A stretch of DNA of 64,000 nucleotides. It comes from Cloacibacillus sp. An23 (GTDB taxonomy: Bacteria; Synergistota; Synergistia; Synergistales; Synergistaceae). The translations under genes and the position numbers were made by a program. The stretch spans positions 124,001 to 188,000 of the forward strand of contig NZ_NFJQ01000005.1 of the NCBI RefSeq assembly GCF_002159945.1. The letters are read 5' to 3'. Shown here in pieces: positions 17,783 through 25,515 of this stretch. The notes under the pieces were generated by a model that saw only the letters and a program-made list of their open reading frames with translations, was not told the DNA's origin and searched no databases. Position 1 is the first letter of the stretch; each line of letters begins with the position of its first letter.

Positions 17783-18901
17783 ATGCTGAAAAATAAAATT
17801 TACAGGAAATGGGCCGTACATTTTTTATCTATTTTTGCAATCGTCACGGCCGTTACAATGGCGATAAACTACGCGGTAGACCCGATGTGGTGCTTCGATC
17901 ACGAAACGCCGTTCGCCGTATGGCGTGAGGTCATAGACGAACGCGAACAAAAAACCAATCTGCTGCGGTTCAGGGATTTCGACATAGACGCTTTAGTTAT
18001 CGGCAGCAGCCGCGTCATGCAGATTGATCCGGAACAAGTCGGAGAAAACGCCTTCAACATGGGCTTCTCAGCCTGCATGCCTCTGGAATATCCGACGCTT
18101 ATGGAGGTTTTTTACCGTACGAAACGACATTATCCAAAGAAAATACTTGTCGGCCTCGACTTCTTCGGGGCCGGCGTCAACTACGCGAGCGGAGACAGCG
18201 AGAACAGGGCGCTCCAATCCCTGGCTCAACTCAATGAAAACGCGTTCGTTTACAAACTTGAAAAATTGGCCAGCATCGAGCTTGCGCGCAAGAGCGTCAA
18301 CTTGATCCGCAAAAATATGAAGATAGATGAAGACGGCATAGCATACGCGGACATAAAATACAGTTCCGGATACATGGGGACGAAAGCATATTATCCCCCG
18401 GCCGCCGATATAGAGCAGAAAAAGAGCATGTGCAGGAGCATTTATTACGATTTCATGAAAATATACGAATTTTTCGAGTACAGCGAACATTACAAAGAAT
18501 ATCTGTCATCTCTCATCAAACCGCCGGTGAACGCCGAGGTCATGCCGTTCGTCACGCCTGAGGGAACTTTAACGATGCGCCTTATAGCGAAAACGCCCGG
18601 GCGCCTCGACGATTACGAAAGGATGCTGCGCGAGTCGGTCGAAGTTTTCGGCGGCGTATGGAATTTTATGTACGTCAACTCGGTCACGTCGAACCACGAA
18701 TACTGGCGCGAACCAAGCCACTGTCTCGACCAGGTCAACGAATGGGTGCTGGAAAGGATGTTGGGCACAGGAAATCCTCCGTCTGACTTCGGCGTGTACG
18801 TCACGCGCGAGAATATAGACGAGCACGTCAAAGAAGTGCGGGCGCAGCTTATCGCTCTGCGCGAGACAAAGGATTCTTGGGACACATTCATGGACGAATG
18901 A
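17783..18901 (+). CDS. SGNH/AlgJ-like partner of the MBOAT acyltransferase
   Basis: A 372-residue exported protein with one N-terminal membrane anchor (WAVHFLSIFAIVTAVTMAINYAV). DIDALVIGSSRVMQIDP holds the block I Ser of SGNH-fold esterases, NMGFSACMPLEYPT resembles block II, and YWREPSHCLDQVNEW supplies a C-terminal His. In AlgI/AlgJ and PatA/PatB pairs the MBOAT protein exports the acetyl group and the SGNH protein transfers it to the polymer; the same division is inferred here. It ends 3 bases before the stop of the converging gene 18905-19954. Confidence 0.7.
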   Translation: MLKNKIYRKWAVHFLSIFAIVTAVTMAINYAVDPMWCFDHETPFAVWREVIDEREQKTNLLRFRDFDIDALVIGSSRVMQIDPEQVGENAFNMGFSACMPLEYPTLMEVFYRTKRHYPKKILVGLDFFGAGVNYASGDSENRALQSLAQLNENAFVYKLEKLASIELARKSVNLIRKNMKIDEDGIAYADIKYSSGYMGTKAYYPPAADIEQKKSMCRSIYYDFMKIYEFFEYSEHYKEYLSSLIKPPVNAEVMPFVTPEGTLTMRLIAKTPGRLDDYERMLRESVEVFGGVWNFMYVNSVTSNHEYWREPSHCLDQVNEWVLERMLGTGNPPSDFGVYVTRENIDEHVKEVRAQLIALRETKDSWDTFMDE

Positions 18902-18904
18902 TTT

Positions 18905-19954
18905 TTAGAGTTTTATCTCCTCCATGGCCGTGTACCAGTGTCCGCCGCTGTCCTTAAAGGAATAATACAGTTTCCATTCACAGACACCGCCATCTTTCAC
19001 GAGCGCGGCTTTATACAGGCTTTCTTCTCCCGCCTCCGAAATTGGGTCGAGGCGTCTGCCGTGAATCACGCGCCAGTTTAACCCCAGGTCGGAGCTTTTC
19101 GCAAAAAATATTGAGTGCCGTCCTGCATCGTTCTTCGCGCAGAACGCCATAAGCAGACGCCCGCCGTCCTCCGCCATGTCGATATGCCACAGGCTGAAAC
19201 CATCCGGCATTCCGTCAAGCGCGGCGTCCGCCACATCCGTCAGAGACGACAGGCCGGGACATTCTGCGCGTTTCATCTTATATTCTCCGTTTTCCTCATC
19301 CACGTACCAGACAAAATAACGTCCGCCCACCTTCAGCACGGCGGGCGACATGAGTATTCCAGCGCGGTTTGTAGGAGTCTTCACGGCCTTCAGAGTTTTC
19401 GGCGCGCTCCATTCCGCTCCGTCGCGAGACGACGTGACGAAGAGCGTCACCAAAAGAAAATTTTTCTCTTCGCGCACTTCTCTGTAAAAAAGAAAAACTT
19501 CGCCGTCTTCGTAAAACAGAGCCGGATCTGAATTATACCCCGTCCAGTCGGACGGCGGCGCGGCAACCGGCGATTTTCCGCCTTGCGGCAGACGCCATGA
19601 AACGCCGTCATAGCTCACAAGAAATTCAGGGTTTTCAAAATAGACTATGGCTTTCGGAAAAGGCGTCACCGCCATCAAATAGCGCCATTTCTCCGCGCCG
19701 AAGCCGTCTGGGATATATAACACGTCTGGATGCACGGTTTCGCCGAAGCCGGAAGTCATGGACAAATCCAGCATGACGGCGTTTTCGCGCCAGGAGCGCG
19801 GCGGTGCGGCGACGCTGCGTCCCTCTTCATACTGCATCATGTTCCAGCGTTTTTTAACGCCGCCGCGGAAAGAAGAGGAAAACAGGAACGGCGCGTTTAC
19901 GCTGAGCTGCATCAAAAGGCGAAGCGATTCTCTCTTTATTTTTGAGAAATCCAT
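18905..19954 (-). CDS. Predicted beta-propeller glycoside hydrolase-like protein
   Basis: A 349-residue protein without a clear signal peptide. Repeated short strand motifs are typical of a five-bladed propeller as in GH43/GH130-like enzymes: NSDPALFYEDGEVFLFYRE, SPAVLKVGGRYFVWYVDE, GFSLWHIDMAEDGGRLLMAF, ESLYKAALVKDGGVCEWKLYYSF. Asp residues in HPDVLYIPDG and NSDPAL could be catalytic. It is the last gene of the LPS cluster and has GGAGG 8 bases before its ATG. A role in trimming or phosphorolysis of a surface glycan is possible. Its substrate is unknown and the family assignment is tentative. Confidence 0.55.
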   Translation of the reverse strand: MDFSKIKRESLRLLMQLSVNAPFLFSSSFRGGVKKRWNMMQYEEGRSVAAPPRSWRENAVMLDLSMTSGFGETVHPDVLYIPDGFGAEKWRYLMAVTPFPKAIVYFENPEFLVSYDGVSWRLPQGGKSPVAAPPSDWTGYNSDPALFYEDGEVFLFYREVREEKNFLLVTLFVTSSRDGAEWSAPKTLKAVKTPTNRAGILMSPAVLKVGGRYFVWYVDEENGEYKMKRAECPGLSSLTDVADAALDGMPDGFSLWHIDMAEDGGRLLMAFCAKNDAGRHSIFFAKSSDLGLNWRVIHGRRLDPISEAGEESLYKAALVKDGGVCEWKLYYSFKDSGGHWYTAMEEIKL

Positions 19955-19988
19955 CGGTCTGTCCTCCGTTTATATTCGTGCGCTCGCA

Positions 19989-20957
19989 TTATAATCCACG
20001 CACAATGCGCATAAAATTTCCAAAAGCGATCGTGTTTGTCTGATTTTCCAGCACCCATTGTCTCGGCTCACACTCCGGCAGGATCGCAAGCCCGTGCCGC
20101 AGTTCGTCAAAGTCATGCCACTTGGCTCCAGTGGAGGGCGTTATGTATGGCGCCGCGTCGCGTCCTCGCGCGAGCACGTCTTCCGATTCGTACACGAACG
20201 TCGGCCTGTTCATCGACCATGCCTGAGTGAGCGCAAGCCCCTGCGTCTCGCTTCCGCCGAGCACGACCATGAAATCACACCACTCCAGCAGTTCTTTATA
20301 ATCGCCGGGGACATACGTGCCGTATTCAAGCGTCCTTACTTCGAAGCCGGCGCGCTCTAGAAAGCCCGATACGTCAGGCGCGTTTTTATCCGAACGTTTT
20401 ATATAAACCAGCGCACGGCGCATTGCGCTGTTGTCTTTCATATCCAACGGCAACCATAAATTTTCGTCCACGCCGGCGGCGTAGACACGAAGATTTTTGA
20501 TCACACGTCCGGCATCGCGGCACTCATTCATATATGCGGCGCGCACCCATTCTGAGGCAAGGAAATAGCAGTCCAGCGCGTCGGAAGTTACTATCCATCC
20601 ATGTTCCGACGGTCCCTCGTGACATATCATCGGCCCTGCGATGAGCTTATCGACGACTCCGGAGCGCTTCCACTTTATCACATCGCGGAGCACGCGCCAC
20701 GAACAGGGAACGTAGGCGACGCTGCCCACGGTCTCTTTTCGCGTCGGATTTACGAGCAGTTCGACATCCGGAAAATATTTTGCGCCTTTGATGAACGAAT
20801 CGACGAGATCCTGATGCCCGCCGAGCGTGTACGAGCACGTCCACGCTTTATAGGCGTCGCCGCGAAGCCTGTATTTCAGATAATTGAAACGCCGCTCGCA
20901 GTCTTTCGCAAAGCGCTCCAACGGAGCCAGAGGTTTTGTAAAAAATGATATGCGCAT
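19989..20957 (-). CDS. GT-B fold glycosyltransferase-like protein
   Basis: Length 322 residues, cytoplasmic, no membrane segment. The C-terminal half resembles family 1/4 glycosyltransferases: CDFMVVLGGSETQGLALTQAWSMNRPTFVYES corresponds to the donor-binding loop, with Gln in place of the second Glu of the EX7E motif. The N-terminal half (SYTLGGHQDLVDSFIKGAKYF) does not match a family I can name. Its setting between other LPS glycosyltransferases supports a role in building the same glycan. Confidence 0.6.
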   Translation of the reverse strand: MRISFFTKPLAPLERFAKDCERRFNYLKYRLRGDAYKAWTCSYTLGGHQDLVDSFIKGAKYFPDVELLVNPTRKETVGSVAYVPCSWRVLRDVIKWKRSGVVDKLIAGPMICHEGPSEHGWIVTSDALDCYFLASEWVRAAYMNECRDAGRVIKNLRVYAAGVDENLWLPLDMKDNSAMRRALVYIKRSDKNAPDVSGFLERAGFEVRTLEYGTYVPGDYKELLEWCDFMVVLGGSETQGLALTQAWSMNRPTFVYESEDVLARGRDAAPYITPSTGAKWHDFDELRHGLAILPECEPRQWVLENQTNTIAFGNFMRIVRGL

Positions 20958-21005
20958 CGTCAGCCCGCTTTCCGCCGGAGAGGAACGCCCCCGCGTCCGT
21001 TCCGT

Positions 21006-22007
21006 TTATTTGTCTCCGCGCGAATATTTTAAGGCATAATAGGCCTTGAGGCCAAATATCCTGATAAACGGCCTGTAGATGTATCTCCTGTGGAACTTGG
21101 TGCTGTAATCCATGAGGCGGAAACGTTTTTCAATCTCGCTGATTAGTTCTTCATCCCATTCTCCGCTCAGCTTGATCCCGCGAAAGCTCCGCCAGTATAT
21201 GTACGATATCACGCCGAGCAGCGTTTTTCTGAACTCTGGCGACAGGTGCTGAGATTTTGAAAATTCCATGAGCGAGTCGGATACCTTGATGAGATCTGTA
21301 AAACTTTTACGTGTTTCAGGTATTCTGGTAAGCGAGCCTTCTCTTATTCTATAAACATAAATAGAGGCAGGGAAATACTCTACTTTGCGCGCATAAGAAA
21401 ATATTTTCGGCAGCCATTCCTCATCTTCTGATTCAGCCCCGTTATAAAAATATATTCCATTATTAACTATAATATCCCTTAATATGCACCTAAGCCATAC
21501 TACATTCTCAAAACAAGAATTCCTTTCACACCGAGTCCAGACATCTTGTCCACTGCCAGACATGTCTTTAGATTTTTCGTTTCTAATTACATGCCTGACC
21601 ATTCGACCATTTTGCTTGCAACGGTCAAATTCAACTATATCCGCGTCGCAGGTGGAAAGGTAGTCGATTAGGTGGGAAACTGCATCTGGAGTCAGATAAT
21701 CATCGCCGTCAACAAAGAAGAAATATTTGCCGCTTGCAGCGTTTATTCCTGCATTTCTCGCTGACGATACTCCACCGTTTACCTTTTCAACGACAATGAG
21801 AGGAAGATCTGTCTGTCTGTCTGTCTGTCTGTAATTTTTCAGTATTTCGCCGGTGCCGTCGGTCGAGCCGTCGTTCACGACGATAACCTCGGTTCGCGCC
21901 GCAGCCTCTTCCGGCATCCCGTCAAATATTGAGTCGAGGCACTGTCTTATGTACTGCTCGACGTTATATGCAGGAATGATTATGCTTAGCAATTTGCCGT
22001 TATCCAT
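21006..22007 (-). CDS. GT2 glycosyltransferase with in-frame tetranucleotide repeat (probably phase-variable)
   Basis: A 333-residue GT-A enzyme. LSIIIPAYNVEQYIRQCLDS starts the nucleotide-binding fold, VVNDGSTDGTGEIL follows, and FFVDGDDYLTPDAV is the metal-binding DxD region. The C-terminal half is variable and probably binds the acceptor sugar. Residues 59-67 (RQTDRQTD) are encoded by six tandem copies of a 4-base unit (21808-21832). The centre and 3' part of the gene, around 21330-21600, are visibly richer in A+T than the neighbours, which suggests acquisition from elsewhere. The frame is intact here, so the gene is in the ON state. Confidence 0.88.
   Translation of the reverse strand: MDNGKLLSIIIPAYNVEQYIRQCLDSIFDGMPEEAAARTEVIVVNDGSTDGTGEILKNYRQTDRQTDLPLIVVEKVNGGVSSARNAGINAASGKYFFFVDGDDYLTPDAVSHLIDYLSTCDADIVEFDRCKQNGRMVRHVIRNEKSKDMSGSGQDVWTRCERNSCFENVVWLRCILRDIIVNNGIYFYNGAESEDEEWLPKIFSYARKVEYFPASIYVYRIREGSLTRIPETRKSFTDLIKVSDSLMEFSKSQHLSPEFRKTLLGVISYIYWRSFRGIKLSGEWDEELISEIEKRFRLMDYSTKFHRRYIYRPFIRIFGLKAYYALKYSRGDK
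21808..21832 (-). repeat. (GACA/CAGA)6 simple sequence repeat inside a glycosyltransferase gene
   Basis: On the plus strand six TCTG units run from 21808 to 21831 with one more T. On the coding strand this is (CAGA)6. Removing one unit shifts the frame to a TAA at 21781-21779; adding one brings a TGA at 21789-21787. Either change would truncate the protein near residue 75. Haemophilus lgtC is switched by the same GACA repeat. Confidence 0.9.
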
Positions 22008-22035
22008 CGCAGTGCCGCCCTTTCTCTTTTTATCT

Positions 22036-22992
22036 TTATCTCTGCGTCAGGCGTTTCGCCGCCGCAAACACTTCCGACGCGCCTATATCTTCAAGGCAAA
22101 GGCGCGAGCATTCCAGCTTCTCACATCCCTTCTCAGGGCAACCGCAGAAAAAGCAGGCGCCGAGGCTTTCCATGTACATCGTCCCCGCGCCGGGGAAATT
22201 CGGTCCGAACAGCCCCGCCACTGGCTTTCCGAGCGCGCGCGCTATGTGCATCAGGCCGGTGTCGCCGGATATTACCGCGTCCATTTCGGAGACGAGCGCT
22301 ATCGAGCCTTCTATAGATGTGCGCCCCACCATATCCGTCACGAGCGGCGACTTCGCTCCTTCGCATATTTCGCGCGCCGCGCGCGCCTCGTCTGCGCCGC
22401 TTCCCATTAGGTACGTGCCGTATCCCGCTTCCGACGCGAGGCGGCAGAACTCTATCCATCTGCGGACGGGCCATCTTTTAACGGCGGCGCTCGCGCCTAT
22501 GGCGAGGCCGAGTTTTTTGCGTCCGTCCTTCGGCACGCGCCAACCGTCGCTCACTCCGCGCGGAGCGCAAAGGTATGAACCGCATTCGCTCATTTCGCGC
22601 GACGTGTCCATGAGGTCTGAAAAATCAAAGTCCGTATGAGTGAACGGAAATCTGTGTATCGGGCAGTAACGCTTTTTTATCCCGGATAACAGCGAAAACA
22701 GGCTGCTGCGGTCGGAGCCGTGCATATCGACGAGTATGTCGAATCCCATGCGCCGCACCTTTCTAAGCAGCTCGAGATAGCCTCGGTTGCCGGTGTTCTT
22801 CCTGTCCCATTCCATAACGGCGTCCACCCACGGCTGCGCGCGGACGATTCCGGCGTAAAGCGAATCAACGAGCCACGTGAGGCGGAAATCCGGGTGCTTT
22901 TCCTTTACGCGCATGGCTGTGTAGTTGGCGAAGATTATGTCGCCGAGAGATGAAAATCTGAGGAAAAGAACTTCTTTGCGCTTGTCTGCCAA
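22036..22992 (-). CDS. GT9 (heptosyltransferase-type) LPS glycosyltransferase
   Basis: Length 318 residues. EVLFLRFSSLGDIIFANYTAMRVKEKHP is the N-terminal acceptor-binding motif of the GT9 family, DILVDMHGSDRSSLFS follows, and GDTGLMHIARALGKPVAGLFGP is the ADP-heptose binding loop. It would add heptose to the LPS core, using ADP-heptose made by hldE and the fused gmh gene at 11695-14282. The TTG start at 22992 has GGAGG 8 bases upstream. WaaC, WaaF and WaaQ cannot be told apart by eye. A Cys-rich insertion (CFFCGCPEKGCEKLECSRLC) near the C-terminus is unusual and could bind a metal. Confidence 0.9.
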   Translation of the reverse strand: MADKRKEVLFLRFSSLGDIIFANYTAMRVKEKHPDFRLTWLVDSLYAGIVRAQPWVDAVMEWDRKNTGNRGYLELLRKVRRMGFDILVDMHGSDRSSLFSLLSGIKKRYCPIHRFPFTHTDFDFSDLMDTSREMSECGSYLCAPRGVSDGWRVPKDGRKKLGLAIGASAAVKRWPVRRWIEFCRLASEAGYGTYLMGSGADEARAAREICEGAKSPLVTDMVGRTSIEGSIALVSEMDAVISGDTGLMHIARALGKPVAGLFGPNFPGAGTMYMESLGACFFCGCPEKGCEKLECSRLCLEDIGASEVFAAAKRLTQR

Positions 22993-23062
22993 CGCGCGCG
23001 CCTCCAGTCCGCCGTACAGGTTTATGATATATATAATAGAAATCCGCCGGGGCCGCGGCTCT

Positions 23063-23091
23063 TTGACGGTAGAGCCGCGGCGTGTTACAAT
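23063..23091 (+). promoter_or_regulatory. Sigma-70 type promoter of a candidate small RNA
   Basis: TTGACG (23063-23068), a 17-base spacer and TACAAT (23086-23091) make a good promoter on the plus strand in a 391-base gene-free gap. It points away from the glycosyltransferase genes on both sides, which are on the minus strand. The -35 lies in the loop of a perfect 11-bp inverted repeat (23052-23062 / 23071-23081). Confidence 0.5.
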
Positions 23092-23097
23092 CCTCTC

Positions 23098-23211
23098 AGG
23101 TGGTTCGTCTACCGGAGGTACTTGAGCGCCAACTCAAGCAGCCTCACGAGCAGTTCAAACAAAGGGGCGTATCGGAGCAGGAGAGCACCGAAGGTACGCC
23201 CCTTTCGCTTT
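23098..23211 (+). ncRNA. Candidate structured small RNA
   Basis: A transcript from the promoter at 23063-23091 would begin near 23098 and end at the hairpin GGGGCGTA (23164-23171) / TACGCCCC (23195-23202) followed by TTTCGCTTT, about 114 bases. An internal hairpin CTTGAG / CTCAAG lies at about 23121-23138. No reading frame in it looks like a protein. It does not match SRP RNA, 6S, tmRNA, RNase P or a tRNA that I can recognise. It could equally be an untranslated remnant. Confidence 0.35.
23164..23211 (+). terminator. Hairpin terminator, possibly bidirectional
   Basis: Stem GGGGCGTA (23164-23171) / TACGCCCC (23195-23202) can extend inward through TCGG / CCGA. T-rich runs flank both sides (TTTCGCTTT on plus, TTTGTTTG on minus). 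It could end the plus-strand candidate RNA and also the minus-strand glycosyltransferase transcript that stops at 23384. The remainder of the gap (23212-23383) holds another imperfect inverted repeat around TCCCCGA / TTCGGGGA but no gene. Confidence 0.5.
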
Positions 23212-23383
23212 GCCCCGGTACGAGAGCGTCTGCGCGCTTTGCCGCCGCGGCTCAGCTTTCCCCGAGAGGTTTTCCGACCGTTCAGCCGTTTTCACCTCCC
23301 TTCGGGGAGAACCTTCTTACTCAGAGCGCCCAGCCCTGAAAGACCGTCAGAGAGTATTATACGATATAGTTTTCAAAAACGCC

Positions 23384-24472
23384 TCAGAGCGCGGCGCGAT
23401 AGTCTTCTATTACCCGGCGGTAAAGCTCCGTGGTCTCTCCCGCTATTCGCGCAACGCCGAACTGCGCGGCCCGTTCGCGCGCGCGAGCCGCCGTCTCCGG
23501 CAGGGAAGCTGAGCTAAGGGCGCGGCGAAGGCCGTCGGCTGTCGAACCCGCGTCACCGGGCTCGGCGAACCAGCCGTTCACGCCCTCTTCTATGATGTCG
23601 AGCGGCCCGCCCGCCCGAGTCGCTATCGCCGGAAGGCCGCAGGCCATCGCTTCGAGCAGCACTATGCCGAACGGTTCCGGCTCCTTCGACGGAAGTACGA
23701 AGAGGTCGGCGGCCCACATGTACTGGCGTATGTCCTTCGCGAACGGGAATATTTTTATATTCTCGCGAAACGGCGATTTTTCGGCGAGCGCGGCGAGTTT
23801 GTCCCTTTCCTCGCCGTCTCCGACTATCCAAAGAACGGATCTGTCCGCCTCGGACGGATTTTCCGTGAGAAATTTGCCGTAACCGTTTATGAGCACGTCG
23901 AAGCCCTTCCAATCGACGAACCGCCCGGCGCCGAGGACGGCCTTCACGCCGCCGGACACGCCGAGCGCGGCGCGCCTCTCCGCGCGCACTTTCTCGTCGC
24001 GCGCATATTTTGAAACGTCTATCGGGTTATGCACGACGGCGATTTTACCTTCCGGCACGCCGAGCGAGGCGAAATATTCCTTGACCGAGGAAGAGCATGC
24101 CGCGTAGAAATCGCCGTCTTTGTGGTACTTGAGCTTAGGATATTTGTCTATCGTCTGAAGTACCGGGACGTTTTTATGCTTTCCCCACCAGCCGCCTATT
24201 TTCGCGGCGGAGGAAAGGCGCGTGTGTATAAGGTCTGGGCGGAAGCCGTCTATAAATTTGCCGAGCCTTGTGTTGGTGAACGGCAAAGCCTGAGACAACG
24301 GGCGGCAGAGGCCAAACTCTATACCGGCTTTGTCGAGCCGCTCCGTAAGCGTGCCATAATCGCGGCAGGCGACGAAATTTTCAACGCCGAGCCGCGCAAG
24401 CTCGGAGAGAAGCTGAACCCACGTCTCCCCCCACGCGAGGTTGCTTTCATCGACGTAATGAAGCACGCGCAT
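23384..24472 (-). CDS. GT4 glycosyltransferase
   Basis: A 362-residue GT-B enzyme of the LPS cluster. The N-terminal domain contains RVLHYVDESNLAWGETWVQLLSEL, and the C-terminal donor domain has VLGAGRFVDWKGFDVLI and FVLPSKEPEPFGIVLLEAMACGLPAIAT, a complete EX7E motif. The ATG at 24472 follows the previous stop by one base and has GAGG within the end of that gene. A longer frame to 24520 lies inside the upstream gene and was not used. Donor and acceptor sugars are unknown. Confidence 0.9.
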   Translation of the reverse strand: MRVLHYVDESNLAWGETWVQLLSELARLGVENFVACRDYGTLTERLDKAGIEFGLCRPLSQALPFTNTRLGKFIDGFRPDLIHTRLSSAAKIGGWWGKHKNVPVLQTIDKYPKLKYHKDGDFYAACSSSVKEYFASLGVPEGKIAVVHNPIDVSKYARDEKVRAERRAALGVSGGVKAVLGAGRFVDWKGFDVLINGYGKFLTENPSEADRSVLWIVGDGEERDKLAALAEKSPFRENIKIFPFAKDIRQYMWAADLFVLPSKEPEPFGIVLLEAMACGLPAIATRAGGPLDIIEEGVNGWFAEPGDAGSTADGLRRALSSASLPETAARARERAAQFGVARIAGETTELYRRVIEDYRAAL

Positions 24473-24473
24473 A

Positions 24474-25502
24474 TCAGCGCGCCTCCGAGCCCGCAAGCAC
24501 TTCTTTATATATCCGCTCATCCTCGTCGGCCATCCTGGCGAGCGTCGGCACTGACGAAAGCGGGATATTCACCTTCGCGCGGCGAGTTTTTATGAAATCC
24601 GCTATCGCCTCGCGCCACGCCGCGACGTCGCCTGGCGGCAGGAGATTTTCCGAACTTCCCGCCATCTCGCTGACCGGCGGAATGTCCGAAGCGATCACCG
24701 GAATGCCTATCTGGACGGCGCGCGCAAGCGTCAGCGGCATACCCTCGGTGTACGACGGGAAAAGCAGACACGACGAACGCGCCATAAAATCGTCGGCCTT
24801 ATCGGAATAGCCGTGGAACGTAACGCGCCCCGTAAAGCCGCGCTCTTTCGTTATATTTTCAAGCTCATCGCGCATCGGGCCGTCGCCCAGGACGTCGAGC
24901 GTCCACTCCGCATCCTCCGGCATCGCGCGCAGCGCGTCGTGCAGCCCCTTGACAGGCGACAGCCGCCCGACGAAGAGGAACTTCACCGGCCCGCGCAGGT
25001 TTTCCTCGCTCCAGCGGACCTTCGGCTCGTCAAGGCCGTTCAGGACGACCTGCGTATTGTCGTAAAAACACGCCTTCATGCCTTCGCGCACGGCGTTGCT
25101 GACGCATATCACGCGCGCAGCGTCGCGGTACGGCGCGTATATCCACGGCGATTTGTTGCCGAAGACGACGTGAGCCGTCACGATATACGGAACATGCGCG
25201 GAACCTGCCGCCCAGCGCGCGATCCACGCCGGGACGCGCGAGTGCGCGTGAATGAGCTGAAAGCCCTCGCGCCGCGCAAGCGCCGCGATCTCCCGCGAGC
25301 AAGCCCATATCGTAAAAGGATTTTTTTTATGCACAGGCATATCGACGTGGCGCACCGCGCCTGAGAGCTGGCTTTGCATTTTGCCGCCCGCCGATATTAC
25401 GGTAATCTCGTGCCCGCGGGCCGTAAGCTCGTTCGACAGGTCTATGACATGCCGTTCTACGCCGCCTATATCAAGTTCGGGAAGGATTTCGATGATTTTC
25501 AA
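24474..25502 (-). CDS. GT4 glycosyltransferase with altered EX7E motif
   Basis: About 342 residues. KIIEILPELDIGGVERHVIDLS is the typical N-terminus of LPS mannosyl/glucosyl-type GT4 enzymes, and KFLFVGRLSPVKGLHDAL begins the donor domain. In the donor loop SYTEGMPLTLARAVQIGIPVIAS the second Glu of EX7E is replaced by Arg, which is unusual. The TTG at 25502 is 8 bases from AAGAAGG and gives a family-like start; a GTG at 25511 sits directly on that ribosome site. A run of 8 A residues on the coding strand (25321-25328) could be prone to slippage. Confidence 0.88.
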   Translation of the reverse strand: MKIIEILPELDIGGVERHVIDLSNELTARGHEITVISAGGKMQSQLSGAVRHVDMPVHKKNPFTIWACSREIAALARREGFQLIHAHSRVPAWIARWAAGSAHVPYIVTAHVVFGNKSPWIYAPYRDAARVICVSNAVREGMKACFYDNTQVVLNGLDEPKVRWSEENLRGPVKFLFVGRLSPVKGLHDALRAMPEDAEWTLDVLGDGPMRDELENITKERGFTGRVTFHGYSDKADDFMARSSCLLFPSYTEGMPLTLARAVQIGIPVIASDIPPVSEMAGSSENLLPPGDVAAWREAIADFIKTRRAKVNIPLSSVPTLARMADEDERIYKEVLAGSEAR

Positions 25503-25515
25503 AAGGCGCACCTTC

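Noticed and set aside
23052-23211. RNase P RNA on the minus strand (sequence resembling AGGCTGCTTGAG)
   Set aside because: A short match to the 3' part of RNase P RNA exists, but the universal GAGGAAAGUCC and ACAGAA elements are missing.
23082-23517. Open frames in the gap before the GT4 gene
   Set aside because: Ser/Arg-rich with no family resemblance, poor ribosome spacing, and they cross strong hairpins; the region is better explained as non-coding.
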